The notes beneath the pieces are model-generated. The model did no database searches. It worked only from the letters and a program-made list of their open reading frames with translations, and was not told where the DNA came from. DNA of 64,000 bases, from positions 41,826 through 105,825 of the forward strand of contig JAWLDT010000001.1 in the NCBI GenBank assembly GCA_041686485.1, read 5' to 3'. The DNA is from PUPG01 sp041686485. GTDB taxonomy: Bacteria > Bacteroidota > Bacteroidia > Bacteroidales > UBA7960. The position numbers and the translations under genes are program-made. Shown in pieces: positions 51,896 through 60,614 of the stretch (positions within the stretch are counted from its first letter, which is position 1; every line of letters starts with the position of its first letter).

Positions 51896-53122
51896 TTATT
51901 CAAATGCCAGGATGGATTTGCGTATGATGTCTACACATTCCATCAATTGCTCCTCGGTAATAACGAGAGGAGGAGCAAAGCGAATGATATCGCCGTGGGT
52001 TGGTTTTGCCAGCAGGCCGTTCTCAGCCATTTTTACACAAACATCCCAGGCTTTTTTGCCGTTTTTGGGTTTGATGATGATGGCATTAAGTAGTCCTTTG
52101 CCCCTTACGAGGGTCAGCATATCTGATTTGATCGCTCTCAGTTCCTTGCGGAGGATTTCTCCGAGGTATTCAGCTCTTTCTTCCAGTTTTTCGTCCTTGA
52201 CCACATCCAGGGCAGCCATGGCCACTTTGGCTCCTACGGGGTTTCCGCCAAAGGTGGAACCGTGCTGTCCGGGTTTGATCACCAGCATCACATCATCATC
52301 AGCCAGAATGGCAGATACCGGATACATCCCACCGCTGATGGCTTTACCAAGAATGAGCACATCGGGTCTGACATTTTCGTGGTCACAGGCAAGCATTTTT
52401 CCTGTCCGGGCGATACCGGTCTGCACCTCATCGGCAATGTACAGAACATTGTGCTGTTTACAGAGGTCATAGGTTTTCTTCAGGTAACCCTCATCCGGCA
52501 CGAAGACACCAGCTTCGCCCTGGATCGGTTCAAAGAGGAATCCTGCTACATTTGGATCTTTCAGGGCTTCGGCCAGGGCGTCGGCATCATTATAGGGGAT
52601 GCGGATAAATCCGGGCGTGAATGGACCATAATCACCATATCCGTCAGGGTCGTTGGAGAACGAAACGACAGTGGTCGTACGGCCATGGAAATTGTTTTCG
52701 CAAACCACGATTTTGGCCTGGTTTTCCGGGATGCCTTTTTTCTGGTACCCCCACTTGCGGCAAAGTTTGATGGCGGTTTCAACGCCTTCGACACCGGTGT
52801 TCATCGGAAGTACCTTGTCATAGCCAAAATAGTTGGTGATGTACTCTTCGTACCGGCCAAGCACGTCATTGTGGAAGGCACGTGACGTTAGCGCCAGTGT
52901 CTGTGCCTGTTTATTTAAGGCTTCTACGATTTTTGGGTGACAATGACCCTGGTTTACAGCCGAATAGGCCGATAAGAAATCGTAATAACGTTTTCCTTCC
53001 AGGTCCCAAACGTGGACGCCCTCGCCGCGTGATAAAACCACCGGCAGCGGGTGATAGTTATGTGCACCATGCTTATCTTCCAGTGCAATCGCCTCCTGCG
53101 ATGTGATCTTTTCCTTGTTCAT
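51896..53122 (-). CDS. rocD: Ornithine aminotransferase
   Basis: A 408-residue PLP enzyme (class III) turning ornithine and 2-oxoglutarate into glutamate semialdehyde and glutamate. Seen: 'GVHVWDLEGKRYYDFLSAYS', 'MNTGVEGVETAIKLCRKWGY', 'FHGRTTTVVSFSNDPDGYGD', 'ADEVQTGIARTG', and the PLP lysine in 'LILGKAISGGMYP'. Strongly typical of RocD. Its product joins the proline pathway, matching the proline dehydrogenase at 13265-14428. Unusually for this genome it has a textbook Shine-Dalgarno (AAGGAGGTT) 5 nt from its ATG. Confidence 0.95.
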   Translation of the reverse strand: MNKEKITSQEAIALEDKHGAHNYHPLPVVLSRGEGVHVWDLEGKRYYDFLSAYSAVNQGHCHPKIVEALNKQAQTLALTSRAFHNDVLGRYEEYITNYFGYDKVLPMNTGVEGVETAIKLCRKWGYQKKGIPENQAKIVVCENNFHGRTTTVVSFSNDPDGYGDYGPFTPGFIRIPYNDADALAEALKDPNVAGFLFEPIQGEAGVFVPDEGYLKKTYDLCKQHNVLYIADEVQTGIARTGKMLACDHENVRPDVLILGKAISGGMYPVSAILADDDVMLVIKPGQHGSTFGGNPVGAKVAMAALDVVKDEKLEERAEYLGEILRKELRAIKSDMLTLVRGKGLLNAIIIKPKNGKKAWDVCVKMAENGLLAKPTHGDIIRFAPPLVITEEQLMECVDIIRKSILAFE

Positions 53123-53125
53123 AAC

Positions 53126-53134
53126 AACCTCCTT
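53126..53134 (-). promoter_or_regulatory. Strong Shine-Dalgarno of rocD
   Basis: AAGGAGGTT with GGAGG 5 nt before ATG. Most genes in the window lack such a site, so translation of rocD may be set differently. Confidence 0.8.
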
Positions 53135-53194
53135 GAATTTTAAATTGTGTAATGATTATATATAGTGACCATCGTTATATTGTCAGATTGTGGA

Positions 53195-53202
53195 CAAATA
53201 TA
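53195..53202 (-). promoter_or_regulatory. -7 box (TATATTTG) of rocD
   Basis: The minus-strand TATATTTG fits TAnnTTTG, 72 bp before the rocD start; no clear -33 motif. Confidence 0.4.
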
Positions 53203-53298
53203 GCAAAAGGCTTTGAAATATAAACAGAAAGAGGGAGTTTAAGATCAAAATTCATATAATAAAAAGCCGTAAGCTTTGTATTATTTCTGGCCACAATA

Positions 53299-53338
53299 AA
53301 AAACCGGCAGCTTTCCCTGAGGAAAGACTGCCGGTTAC
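53299..53338 (-). terminator. Intrinsic terminator after the superoxide dismutase gene
   Basis: The long stem AACCGGCAG...CTGCCGGTT with inner CTTTCC/GGAAAG is followed on the minus strand by TTTTTT; it starts 33 bp after the stop. Confidence 0.88.
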
Positions 53339-53370
53339 CATCACTCATCACCCGCTCTTATATACGTGTG

Positions 53371-53988
53371 TTACTTTTTGGCTTCCGCATACCTGCGCGC
53401 CACTTCGTCCCAGTTTACAACATTCCAGAAGTTGCTCAGGTAATCAGCCCGACGATTCTGGTATTTCAGATAGTATGCATGTTCCCACACATCTACGGCC
53501 AGGATGGGCATACCCCGTTCATCAACTACATCCATCAAAGGATTATCCTGATTAGGGGTGCTTGTGATGGCCAGTTCACCGTTTTCCTTCACGATAAGCC
53601 AGGCCCATCCACTTCCGAAACGAGTTGCTCCTGCCTGACTGAATTCCTTCTGGAAATTGTCGAAGGAGTCAAATGTTTTTTCAATGTCTTCGAGCAGGTC
53701 GCCTGAGGGCTTGCCGCCAGCATTGGGCGCCATCACTTCCCAGAAAATATTATGGTTCCATACACCACCACCATTATTGCGTACGCCGGTTGGATGTTGG
53801 CTCATGTTTTTGAAAATATCTTCCAGGGTCATGTTTTCCAAATCCGTGCCTTCAATGGCATTGTTCAGTTTGTCAACATACCCCTGATGATGTTTTCCGT
53901 GATGGATTTCCATCGTCTGCTGATCAATATATGGTTCCAATGCGTCATATGCATAGGGTAGTTCGGGTAATACATGTTTGTGTGACAT
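53371..53988 (-). CDS. Superoxide dismutase [Fe/Mn]
   Basis: A 205-residue enzyme removing superoxide. Metal ligands are visible in 'IHHGKHHQGYVDKLNNA', 'GVWNHNIFWEVMAP' and 'VDVWEHAYYLKYQNRRADYL'. 'HVLPELPYAYDALEPYID' is the usual start of the mature enzyme. The start at 53988 has a Shine-Dalgarno (AGGAG, 6 nt spacing). The frame stays open to an ATG at 54102, which would add 38 residues beginning MKRNILPGMVLVAAITLIGW, a plausible membrane or export signal. A second, exported form is therefore possible. Fe versus Mn cannot be decided. Confidence 0.93.
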   Translation of the reverse strand: MSHKHVLPELPYAYDALEPYIDQQTMEIHHGKHHQGYVDKLNNAIEGTDLENMTLEDIFKNMSQHPTGVRNNGGGVWNHNIFWEVMAPNAGGKPSGDLLEDIEKTFDSFDNFQKEFSQAGATRFGSGWAWLIVKENGELAITSTPNQDNPLMDVVDERGMPILAVDVWEHAYYLKYQNRRADYLSNFWNVVNWDEVARRYAEAKK

Positions 53989-54447
53989 AGTGTTCTCCTT
54001 TTTATGGTTATCAAAAATAGTTAATTCGTTTACTGGTAGCTGCCAGCCAATGAGCGTGATGGCTGCAACCAGGACCATTCCAGGTAAGATGTTTCGTTTC
54101 ATGATGCTTTGTGTTTATGTGGTGAAAAATCTAATATTTCAATTTAGACCCAATATAAACAACAGCTGGTTTCGCATTTTGTTTAAACGGATGAAGTTTG
54201 TTTTGGTTACTCTTTCCCTGGTTTGTGCCTTACCTTTTATTTGTAGCGTGTGCTGTTGTTTTGCAGTAAACGGTGAAAAAAGCTCGAAGCTCGAAGCTGG
54301 AAGCTGGAAGCAGAGAAGAAGTTAGAAGTTGGAAGGTAGAGGTTAGATAGAGAAGTCTCAGAGCTCGAAGGAAGAAGAAAAAAGTGAAAAGTGAAAAATG
54401 AAAAGTGTAGGCCGGGTCAACCACTTCCCGCTGGAGAGCTACTGTAA

Positions 54448-54561
54448 TGACAGGGCTTGTCCTGTCAGAGGGTTCGAATGGTCACCACAGTTGCAGGCCG
54501 GACTTGGCCGGCCTGCCATTTATAAAAAAAGGGTAGTGGTAGCCGCAGCACTTGGGCTGCG
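54448..54561. repeat. Three successive hairpins with similar loops
   Basis: TGACAGG-GCTTGT-CCTGTCA (54448-54467), GCAGGCCGG-ACTTGG-CCGGCCTGC (54493-54516) and CGCAGC-ACTTGG-GCTGCG (54544-54561). The stems differ while the 6-nt loops share CTTG, two of them being identical. Confidence 0.7.
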
Positions 54562-54580
54562 TACTTAAAAAAGAAACCTG

Positions 54581-54636
54581 GATGCGAGAAATCCCCAAGG
54601 GATGAAACGATTGTAGAAAAAAGGGAAACACAAACC
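54581..54636 (-). repeat. Dispersed repeat element, copy B
   Basis: The reverse complement matches 15374-15432 nearly throughout, including GTTTG[T]GTTTCCC, CAATCGTTTCATCCC and ATTTCTCGCATC. The ATCCC/GGGAT stem is kept. Confidence 0.75.
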
Positions 54637-54638
54637 GT

Positions 54639-55652
54639 TCACTGTTCACCGTTCACCGTTACCGCCGTAACGTAAGGTGCTATACGTTGCCAGTTTGCGT
54701 CATCAATCAGGTGGGAGCGTCTGATGTCATCTGCTGATGCAAATGGGCCATGTTGCTCGCGCAGGTTCAGGATGGCATTGACCATGTTGCGGTCAAGGTA
54801 AGGATGCCGGATGAGTTGGCCAAAGTCAGCCATATTCAGGTCAACTTTGTGGATGTCGACCAATGCGGTGTCTACTGTCAGGAATGGGCTGATCTGTTCA
54901 AAACGGGTGCTGTCCATTCCGTATACTTCCTGCAGTTGCTCCGTTGAGGTATACCCTCCCAGCAGCCGCCTGTAACCCACAATGCGCCTGCTGAATGCCG
55001 GACCGATCCCCCGTACCTGTCGCAGTTCCATGGTATCGGCAAGGTTAATGTCGATCAACAGATCGGCCGTGCTTGCATCATCGTCTGAACTTGTTGATGC
55101 AGTTATGATTGTATCCGTTGACGGATCTGTTCTGGTTACCTGAGGTGCTTGTTCACCTGCTGATGCTGATTCTTCCGGACGATCAGGAAGCTGAATATAG
55201 GATGCCAGTTCTGCATAGATCTCATCTTTCATCAGATAAATGCGTTGCAGGTCCTCCTTATAGGTAAACCCTCCGCCGGCCGACAGGTAGTTTCTGATGG
55301 TCCTTCCAAGGTACGACGGAACATTCATGGAATCCCAGCCCTCCTGAGTCAGTGTATTTGGATCGAACGGGAAAGGCGTAAGGTTTGGCTCCTCAGGCAT
55401 TACCTGTTGGCGATCAGAATTTTTGGTTTCTGCTTCAACCTGGTTTTCAATTGCCTCCTCAAGGTTCGCCAGCTTCTCTTCAAACAGATGAACCTCTGCC
55501 ATAAAACGATCCCGGTCAATTGTTTTTTCCGGTGTGTAATAGATAATGACTTTTGTAATGAGCGGGATACCTGTAATCAAAAACAGCAATACCAGAATAC
55601 CCATTCGTTGGGGCCTGCTAAAATATAACCAGTCTTTTAAAGGTGTAGACAT
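54639..55652 (-). CDS. Membrane-anchored helix-hairpin-helix protein (ComEA-like)
   Basis: A 337-residue protein with one N-terminal membrane helix (about residues 18-37), a coiled and low-complexity linker, and three HhH units: 'FDPNTLTQEGWDSMNVPSYL', 'DINLADTMELRQVRGIGPAF' and 'VDLNMADFGQLIRHPYLDRN'. HhH units of this type bind DNA backbone; ComEA uses them in DNA uptake. Role here uncertain. The last codons lie in a GTTCACC repeat shared with the spacer, so the C-terminus may have been changed by repeat growth. Confidence 0.8.
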   Translation of the reverse strand: MSTPLKDWLYFSRPQRMGILVLLFLITGIPLITKVIIYYTPEKTIDRDRFMAEVHLFEEKLANLEEAIENQVEAETKNSDRQQVMPEEPNLTPFPFDPNTLTQEGWDSMNVPSYLGRTIRNYLSAGGGFTYKEDLQRIYLMKDEIYAELASYIQLPDRPEESASAGEQAPQVTRTDPSTDTIITASTSSDDDASTADLLIDINLADTMELRQVRGIGPAFSRRIVGYRRLLGGYTSTEQLQEVYGMDSTRFEQISPFLTVDTALVDIHKVDLNMADFGQLIRHPYLDRNMVNAILNLREQHGPFASADDIRRSHLIDDANWQRIAPYVTAVTVNGEQ

Positions 55653-55756
55653 AGCATGAATTAAATTAAATTACATATAAATTTACCTATTATAACCATA
55701 AGAAATTACTTGTGTGGCGGGTATAAATGCTAAGTGGCAAAAAAAATGGTATGCTG

Positions 55757-55786
55757 TTGAATTTTGTCATATATTTTATATTTTTG
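55757..55786 (+). promoter_or_regulatory. Promoter of the SNF/AGCS transporter pair
   Basis: TTG (55757-55759), 19 bp spacer, TATTTTTG (55779-55786), 66 bp before the start at 55853. Confidence 0.6.
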
Positions 55787-55852
55787 GCTTTTTTAAGAAA
55801 CGATTAACTTACTTTTTCTTTTATAAACCGAAACAACAACAAAAAATCGCTT

Positions 55853-57211
55853 ATGGCCCCATTGGATAAGGAAAGCCGTGATGGCTTTACCAGTCGCTTT
55901 GGTATTATCTGTGCCGCGGCCGGTTCTGCAATCGGATTAGGAAATATTTGGCGTTTCCCTTACGTCGCCGGAGAGAGTGGGGGAGGCGCTTTTTTAATGA
56001 TCTATCTGGGCTTCATTATACTGCTCGGTATACCCGTTATGCTTTCGGAGTTTATGATAGGGCGGCGTGGTCAGCGTAACGCGCTGGGGTCTTTTAAGAA
56101 ACTTGCTCCCGGAACACCCTGGTACCTGGTTGGTGTAATGGGCATTGTGGCCGCTTTTATGATCCTGGCTTTCTATAGCACGATTGCGGGCTGGACACTT
56201 GCTTATGTTGTAAAGTCGGTGACAAATGCGTTCGCCGGAACTACCGCAGCAGAGATCAATACGATGTTCGAATCGTTTCACACCCAGGCATTATGGCCCT
56301 TGTTCTATCAGCTGATTTTTATGGTTGCGACGGCCCTGATCATTATTGGTGGCGTCAGGCGGGGCATAGAAAAGTATGCCAAGGTGCTGATGCCTTTTCT
56401 GGTCCTGTTGCTGATCATTATGGCCATTCGCTCCACGACCCTGCCCGGATCCCTTCAGGGCCTCACATTTCTTTTTAAGCCCGACTTTTCGGTCATTGAC
56501 TCCAGTGTGTTGCTGGCAGCCCTCGGGCAGGCTTTTTTCTCACTGAGTATTGGCATGGGAGCCTTGATTACCTACGGTTCCTACATTAAAAAAGGTAATA
56601 ACCTGACCAACATCACCGTGCAAGTGACCCTGGCCGATACGTTGATCGCCATCCTGGCCGGGGTGGCCATCTTTCCCGCGGTGTTTGCTTTCGGACTTGA
56701 TCCGGCTGACGGCCCTGGCCTGATTTTTTCCGTCTTGCCCAACATCTTTCAGCAAATGCCGGGGGGATACTTTTTTTCCATCATCTTTTTTGTGCTCTTG
56801 TCTATCGCAGCACTTACCTCTTCCATCAGTATCCTGGAAGTAGTGGTAGCCTATCTTACCGAAGAACTCAATCTGACGAGAAGAAAAGCAACCGTCATGG
56901 CAGCCATTGCAGCAGCTTTTGTAGGTGTCTTCTGTACCCTGTCATTCGGTCCGCTGGAGAACGTAACCATTGGCAGCCTGCATATTTTCGGTCTGCTCGA
57001 CTTTACCGCCTCCAACCTCCTGCTGCCACTGGGAGGCCTGCTGATCGTCGTTTTCGTGAGCTGGTACCTTAAACGGGATGAGGTGAAGGACGAATTGTCC
57101 AACAGTGGTCTCCTCCGGGTTCGCTTTTTTGATGCGGTAATGTTTATCCTGAAATTTATTGCACCTGTGGCCATTGCCATTGTGCTGTTTGATAGCTTAG
57201 GAATCTTGTAG
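55853..57211 (+). CDS. Sodium-dependent amino-acid transporter (SNF/NSS family)
   Basis: A 452-residue LeuT-fold inner-membrane symporter. The N-terminal signature 'GIICAAAGSAIGLGNIWRFPYVAGESGG' region carries the Na+ and substrate sites of helix 1 (N and GIW-like unwound part), and 'FSLSIGMGALITYGSYIKKG' is the helix 6 region. Members take up amino acids such as Leu, Trp or Tyr with sodium. It is 58 bp upstream of another Na+:amino-acid symporter and shares its promoter. Confidence 0.92.
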   Translation: MAPLDKESRDGFTSRFGIICAAAGSAIGLGNIWRFPYVAGESGGGAFLMIYLGFIILLGIPVMLSEFMIGRRGQRNALGSFKKLAPGTPWYLVGVMGIVAAFMILAFYSTIAGWTLAYVVKSVTNAFAGTTAAEINTMFESFHTQALWPLFYQLIFMVATALIIIGGVRRGIEKYAKVLMPFLVLLLIIMAIRSTTLPGSLQGLTFLFKPDFSVIDSSVLLAALGQAFFSLSIGMGALITYGSYIKKGNNLTNITVQVTLADTLIAILAGVAIFPAVFAFGLDPADGPGLIFSVLPNIFQQMPGGYFFSIIFFVLLSIAALTSSISILEVVVAYLTEELNLTRRKATVMAAIAAAFVGVFCTLSFGPLENVTIGSLHIFGLLDFTASNLLLPLGGLLIVVFVSWYLKRDEVKDELSNSGLLRVRFFDAVMFILKFIAPVAIAIVLFDSLGIL

Positions 57212-57269
57212 GTAATAATCTTCGATAAAAAGAATAATCAGGAACTTGTAAATTTCTAAAACGACTACT

Positions 57270-58982
57270 ATGGATAGGATTCATGATTTTTTAACAATGC
57301 TTGACGGATATATAGGCGGTGGCCCCTGGTTTGTATATCTGCTGCTGTTCACCGGACTCTTTTTCACCCTTTACCTTGGATTTCCCCAAATCCGCTATTT
57401 CAGGCACTCCCTGCGGGTTGTCAGTGGTAAGTTCGACAGGGCCGGTGACCTTGGTGATACCTCACACTTTCAGGCATTGGCAACGGCTTTATCAGGAACC
57501 GTTGGGACCGGCAATATCGCCGGTGTGGCGCTGGCCCTGCACCTGGGTGGTCCTGCCGCCCTTTTCTGGATGCTGGTGACCGGTATGCTCGGGATGACCA
57601 CCAAGTTTGTGGAAGTTACCATTGCCCATAAGTATCGTGAAGTAGACAGCGAGGGAAGGATAGCCGGCGGTCCCATGTACTACATGAAAAAAAGGCTGAA
57701 CATTACCCTGCCCAACAAAAAGGTGATCAATACCGGTAAATGGCTCGGTGCCTTCTTTGCCGGCGCCACCATCCTGTCCTCCCTGGGTACAGGTAACATG
57801 CCACAGATTAATAGCATTGCCGGTGCCATGCATGCAACATTTGGTTTGTCGCATATTATCGTAGGTGCCGTATTGGCCGTCCTCCTGGCCTTCGTGATCC
57901 TCGGCGGAATCAAAAGGATCGCAAAAGTTACTGCCAGTCTCGTTCCCACAATGGCGGTAATATACGTACTGGGCGCTCTGATGGTACTGGCCTATAATTA
58001 TACCAACATCATCCCGTCTATTTTTTCCATATTTACCGACGTGTTTACCGGCACCGCTGCAACAGGCGGTTTCCTCGGGGCATCTATCGCCTATGCCTTT
58101 AACAGGGGTGTTAACCGGGGACTATTCTCCAATGAGGCCGGGCAGGGTTCAGCGCCCATCGCCCACTCAGCTGCGAGAGCCCATGAACCGGTATCCGAGG
58201 GAATTGTGGCACTGCTTGAGCCTTTTATCGATACCGTGTGTATCTGTACCCTGACAGGCCTGGTACTGCTCTCATCCGGCGTTTGGCAGGATAAAGTGCA
58301 AAACGACTTCCAGCGGGCAGACATGCATATCGTGGATGGCTATTATGATCAGCAAGATGAAGATGATGTGCATGAGCTTTTCCAGTTTTATGGTAACAAG
58401 TCAGATGTGCAATTGTATAGCGGGGTGCTGACAGTTGAAGATGGTACCATCCGTGAAAAAGAAAACAATGAGATCACCATGTTGCATGCCCGCTCCATAG
58501 CGGAAGATGTGCAGGTGACCAGCGATGGCGAACCCTTTACCGGGTCAATTATGATCGTCGACGGAAGACCGGATTATGGTGAACATGATATCACATTATC
58601 CGGACAGTCATTGATCCATAGTGCCCCGATGACCGCTGAAGCTTACACCCGAAGTTTCCTCGGTGGCTACGGGCAGTATATTGTGTCGATCGGATTGCTG
58701 CTGTTCGCATTCTCAACGGCCATTGCCTGGTCGTACTATGGTGACCGGTCTGTCACCTACCTGTTCGGTACCAAATATGTTTTACATTACCGGATACTTT
58801 ATGTAATAGCGTTCTTCCTGGCGGCATTTACAGATACAACCATCATATGGGCACTATCGTACATTACCATCGCCCTGATGGCCATCCCTAACCTGATTGG
58901 TGTGCTCTTGTTGCGGAAGGAGATCAAATCTTCCATAAAGCAATACTGGATCGACTTTAAAGCGGACAGATTGCAGGATTAA
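57270..58982 (+). CDS. Alanine/glycine:cation symporter (AGCS) with soluble insert
   Basis: A 570-residue inner-membrane symporter. 'GTVGTGNIAGVALALHLGGP' and 'NRGVNRGLFSNEAGQGSAPI' are AGCS signatures. Usual members have about 450-480 residues. Here roughly 110 extra residues (about 340-450, from 'VWQDKVQNDFQRAD' to 'LIHSAPMTAEAY') interrupt the helices, with hydrophilic beta-rich sequence such as 'LYSGVLTVEDGTIREKEN'. The insert splits the family core without breaking it, so the transporter is probably active. Second gene of an amino-acid transporter operon. Confidence 0.9.
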   Translation: MDRIHDFLTMLDGYIGGGPWFVYLLLFTGLFFTLYLGFPQIRYFRHSLRVVSGKFDRAGDLGDTSHFQALATALSGTVGTGNIAGVALALHLGGPAALFWMLVTGMLGMTTKFVEVTIAHKYREVDSEGRIAGGPMYYMKKRLNITLPNKKVINTGKWLGAFFAGATILSSLGTGNMPQINSIAGAMHATFGLSHIIVGAVLAVLLAFVILGGIKRIAKVTASLVPTMAVIYVLGALMVLAYNYTNIIPSIFSIFTDVFTGTAATGGFLGASIAYAFNRGVNRGLFSNEAGQGSAPIAHSAARAHEPVSEGIVALLEPFIDTVCICTLTGLVLLSSGVWQDKVQNDFQRADMHIVDGYYDQQDEDDVHELFQFYGNKSDVQLYSGVLTVEDGTIREKENNEITMLHARSIAEDVQVTSDGEPFTGSIMIVDGRPDYGEHDITLSGQSLIHSAPMTAEAYTRSFLGGYGQYIVSIGLLLFAFSTAIAWSYYGDRSVTYLFGTKYVLHYRILYVIAFFLAAFTDTTIIWALSYITIALMAIPNLIGVLLLRKEIKSSIKQYWIDFKADRLQD

Positions 58983-59111
58983 TCTCCTGTTGTAAAACAT
59001 TTTTGTTTGTTTTGCAGTTTGTATTACAAATGAACGGGTTCAAATGACCGGGCCCTGAACATAGTGTATGTCATAAACAGGTGTTGATTTTTGAAGCCAC
59101 AACCATTCGTA

Positions 59112-60614
59112 ATGTATCTGGTTTTTGGGGTATTCCTCCTGCTGCTGTCAGTACCCCTTACAGCACAGCAGGAGGAAACAACCCCTATCGACTGGGAAGC
59201 CGGAGTTATAGCCTTCGACCGCAGCATTGGTGAGGATGTAAGGCGGCTGCTCGATGATGTGGTATTTACCCATGAAGATACCAAAATGTATTGCGACAGT
59301 GCTTACCTTTATTCTGAAGCAAACAGCCTCCGTGCCTACAGCAATATCGTGATTGAGGTTAATGACACCGTAACCATTTATGGCGATCAGCTCTATTACG
59401 ATGGCAACGACAGGCTGGCAGAGCTGACTGGGAACGTGCGGATGGTGGAGCCTGATATGACCCTTTACACCGAATACCTGGAATACGATCTTGATGAGAA
59501 TACTGCCAACTACATTGATGGCGGGCGCATTGTGGATAAAGAGAATGAGCTCACCAGCATATGGGGCTTTTACTATGCAGATGACAAAATGTTCTTTTTT
59601 AAAGACAATGTGGTGCTGACAAATCCTGATTATACCATGGAGTCAGACACACTAAAATACCATACCACTTCTGAAACAGCCTATTTTCACGGGCCGACAA
59701 CCATCGTAAGCGAGGAAAATACCATTTTTTGCCGCAATGGCTGGTACGACACAAAAGAGGATGTGGCACGTTTCAGTAAAGACGCTTTTTTTACCAATCA
59801 GGAGCAATCGATGACCGGCGATTCTGTCTATTATGACCGTAAACGGGGCTATGGTCGTGCGAAAAACAATATTTTTATTCAGGATAGTGTTGAGAATATC
59901 CATGTTACAGGGCATTTGGCTGAGCATTTTGAACATGAAGGCCGCTCCGTGGTTACCCGCGAAGCCATGATGACCATGGTCGCCGAGGAGGATTCCCTGT
60001 TTCTGCATGCCGACACCCTGAAGACGACATACGAGGAAGAAACCGATGAGCGTCGCGTATTTGCCCACAATCACGCGCGGTTTTACAGGACTGATCTGCA
60101 GGGGCTGAGTGATTCGATCGTATACCAATCTGCCGACTCTACCATCTATATGTACGACAATCCAATCCTGTGGTCCGATATGTACCAGCTTACAGCTGAC
60201 AGCATACAGATCAAGATAACAGAGGATGAAGTGCATTATGTGAGGCTGGATCAGGCGGCTTTCATCATTTCAGAAGAGGATACACTCGGGTTTAACCAGA
60301 TGAAAGGTCGTTCGATGACAGGCTATTTCAGGGATAATGAACTATACCGCGTGGATGTGGATGGCAATGGTGAAACCATATTTTATGTCAGAGAGGAGGA
60401 TGGCAGCCTGGCGGGTATCAACAAAGCGATCTCCTCTGATATTGTTATTTTTGTGGATGGAACCGAAATAACAGGTATACAATTTGTCAGACAACCGGAT
60501 GCTACCCTTTATCCTCCGGAAGAGCTGTCGGATGAAGACCGCCGCCTGCGCAACTTTGAGTGGCTCGAACACCGGCGACCCAAAAGTAAATCAGATATTT
60601 TTATTTGGAAATAG
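59112..60614 (+). CDS. OstA-like exported protein
   Basis: About 500 residues with a signal peptide (MYLVFGVFLLLLSVPLTAQ). The mature part is a long series of short beta repeats of the LptA/OstA type ('VTIYGDQLYYDGNDRLAELT', 'TMESDTLKYHTTSETAYF', 'SMTGDSVYYDRKRGYGRAK'), as expected of a periplasmic beta-jelly-roll that carries lipopolysaccharide toward the outer membrane. A TTG seven codons upstream (59091) is possible; ATG at 59112 puts the signal peptide at the start. The M16 gene starts directly after the stop. Confidence 0.82.
   Translation: MYLVFGVFLLLLSVPLTAQQEETTPIDWEAGVIAFDRSIGEDVRRLLDDVVFTHEDTKMYCDSAYLYSEANSLRAYSNIVIEVNDTVTIYGDQLYYDGNDRLAELTGNVRMVEPDMTLYTEYLEYDLDENTANYIDGGRIVDKENELTSIWGFYYADDKMFFFKDNVVLTNPDYTMESDTLKYHTTSETAYFHGPTTIVSEENTIFCRNGWYDTKEDVARFSKDAFFTNQEQSMTGDSVYYDRKRGYGRAKNNIFIQDSVENIHVTGHLAEHFEHEGRSVVTREAMMTMVAEEDSLFLHADTLKTTYEEETDERRVFAHNHARFYRTDLQGLSDSIVYQSADSTIYMYDNPILWSDMYQLTADSIQIKITEDEVHYVRLDQAAFIISEEDTLGFNQMKGRSMTGYFRDNELYRVDVDGNGETIFYVREEDGSLAGINKAISSDIVIFVDGTEITGIQFVRQPDATLYPPEELSDEDRRLRNFEWLEHRRPKSKSDIFIWK

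Larger units (their letters stand above)
54103..54638. other. Gene-free region with GA-rich repeats, hairpins and a dispersed repeat
   Basis: From 54280 to about 54412 the plus strand is GA-rich with short repeats (CTCGAAGCTGGAAG, AGAAGTTAGAAGTTGGAAG, AAAAGTGAAAAGTGAAAAATG). Then come three hairpins (54448-54561), copy B of a dispersed repeat (54581-54636) and GTTCACC repeats that run into the 3' end of the next gene. Open frames here are accidental. Confidence 0.7.

Noticed and set aside
54230..54424. 64-codon minus-strand frame in the low-complexity spacer
   Set aside because: Its Phe/Leu/Ser-rich product comes only from translating CT-rich repeats.
54461..54490. tRNA-like T-arm (GGTTCGAA)
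   Set aside because: The bases on both sides do not pair as a T-stem, and no anticodon or acceptor stem could be built around it.
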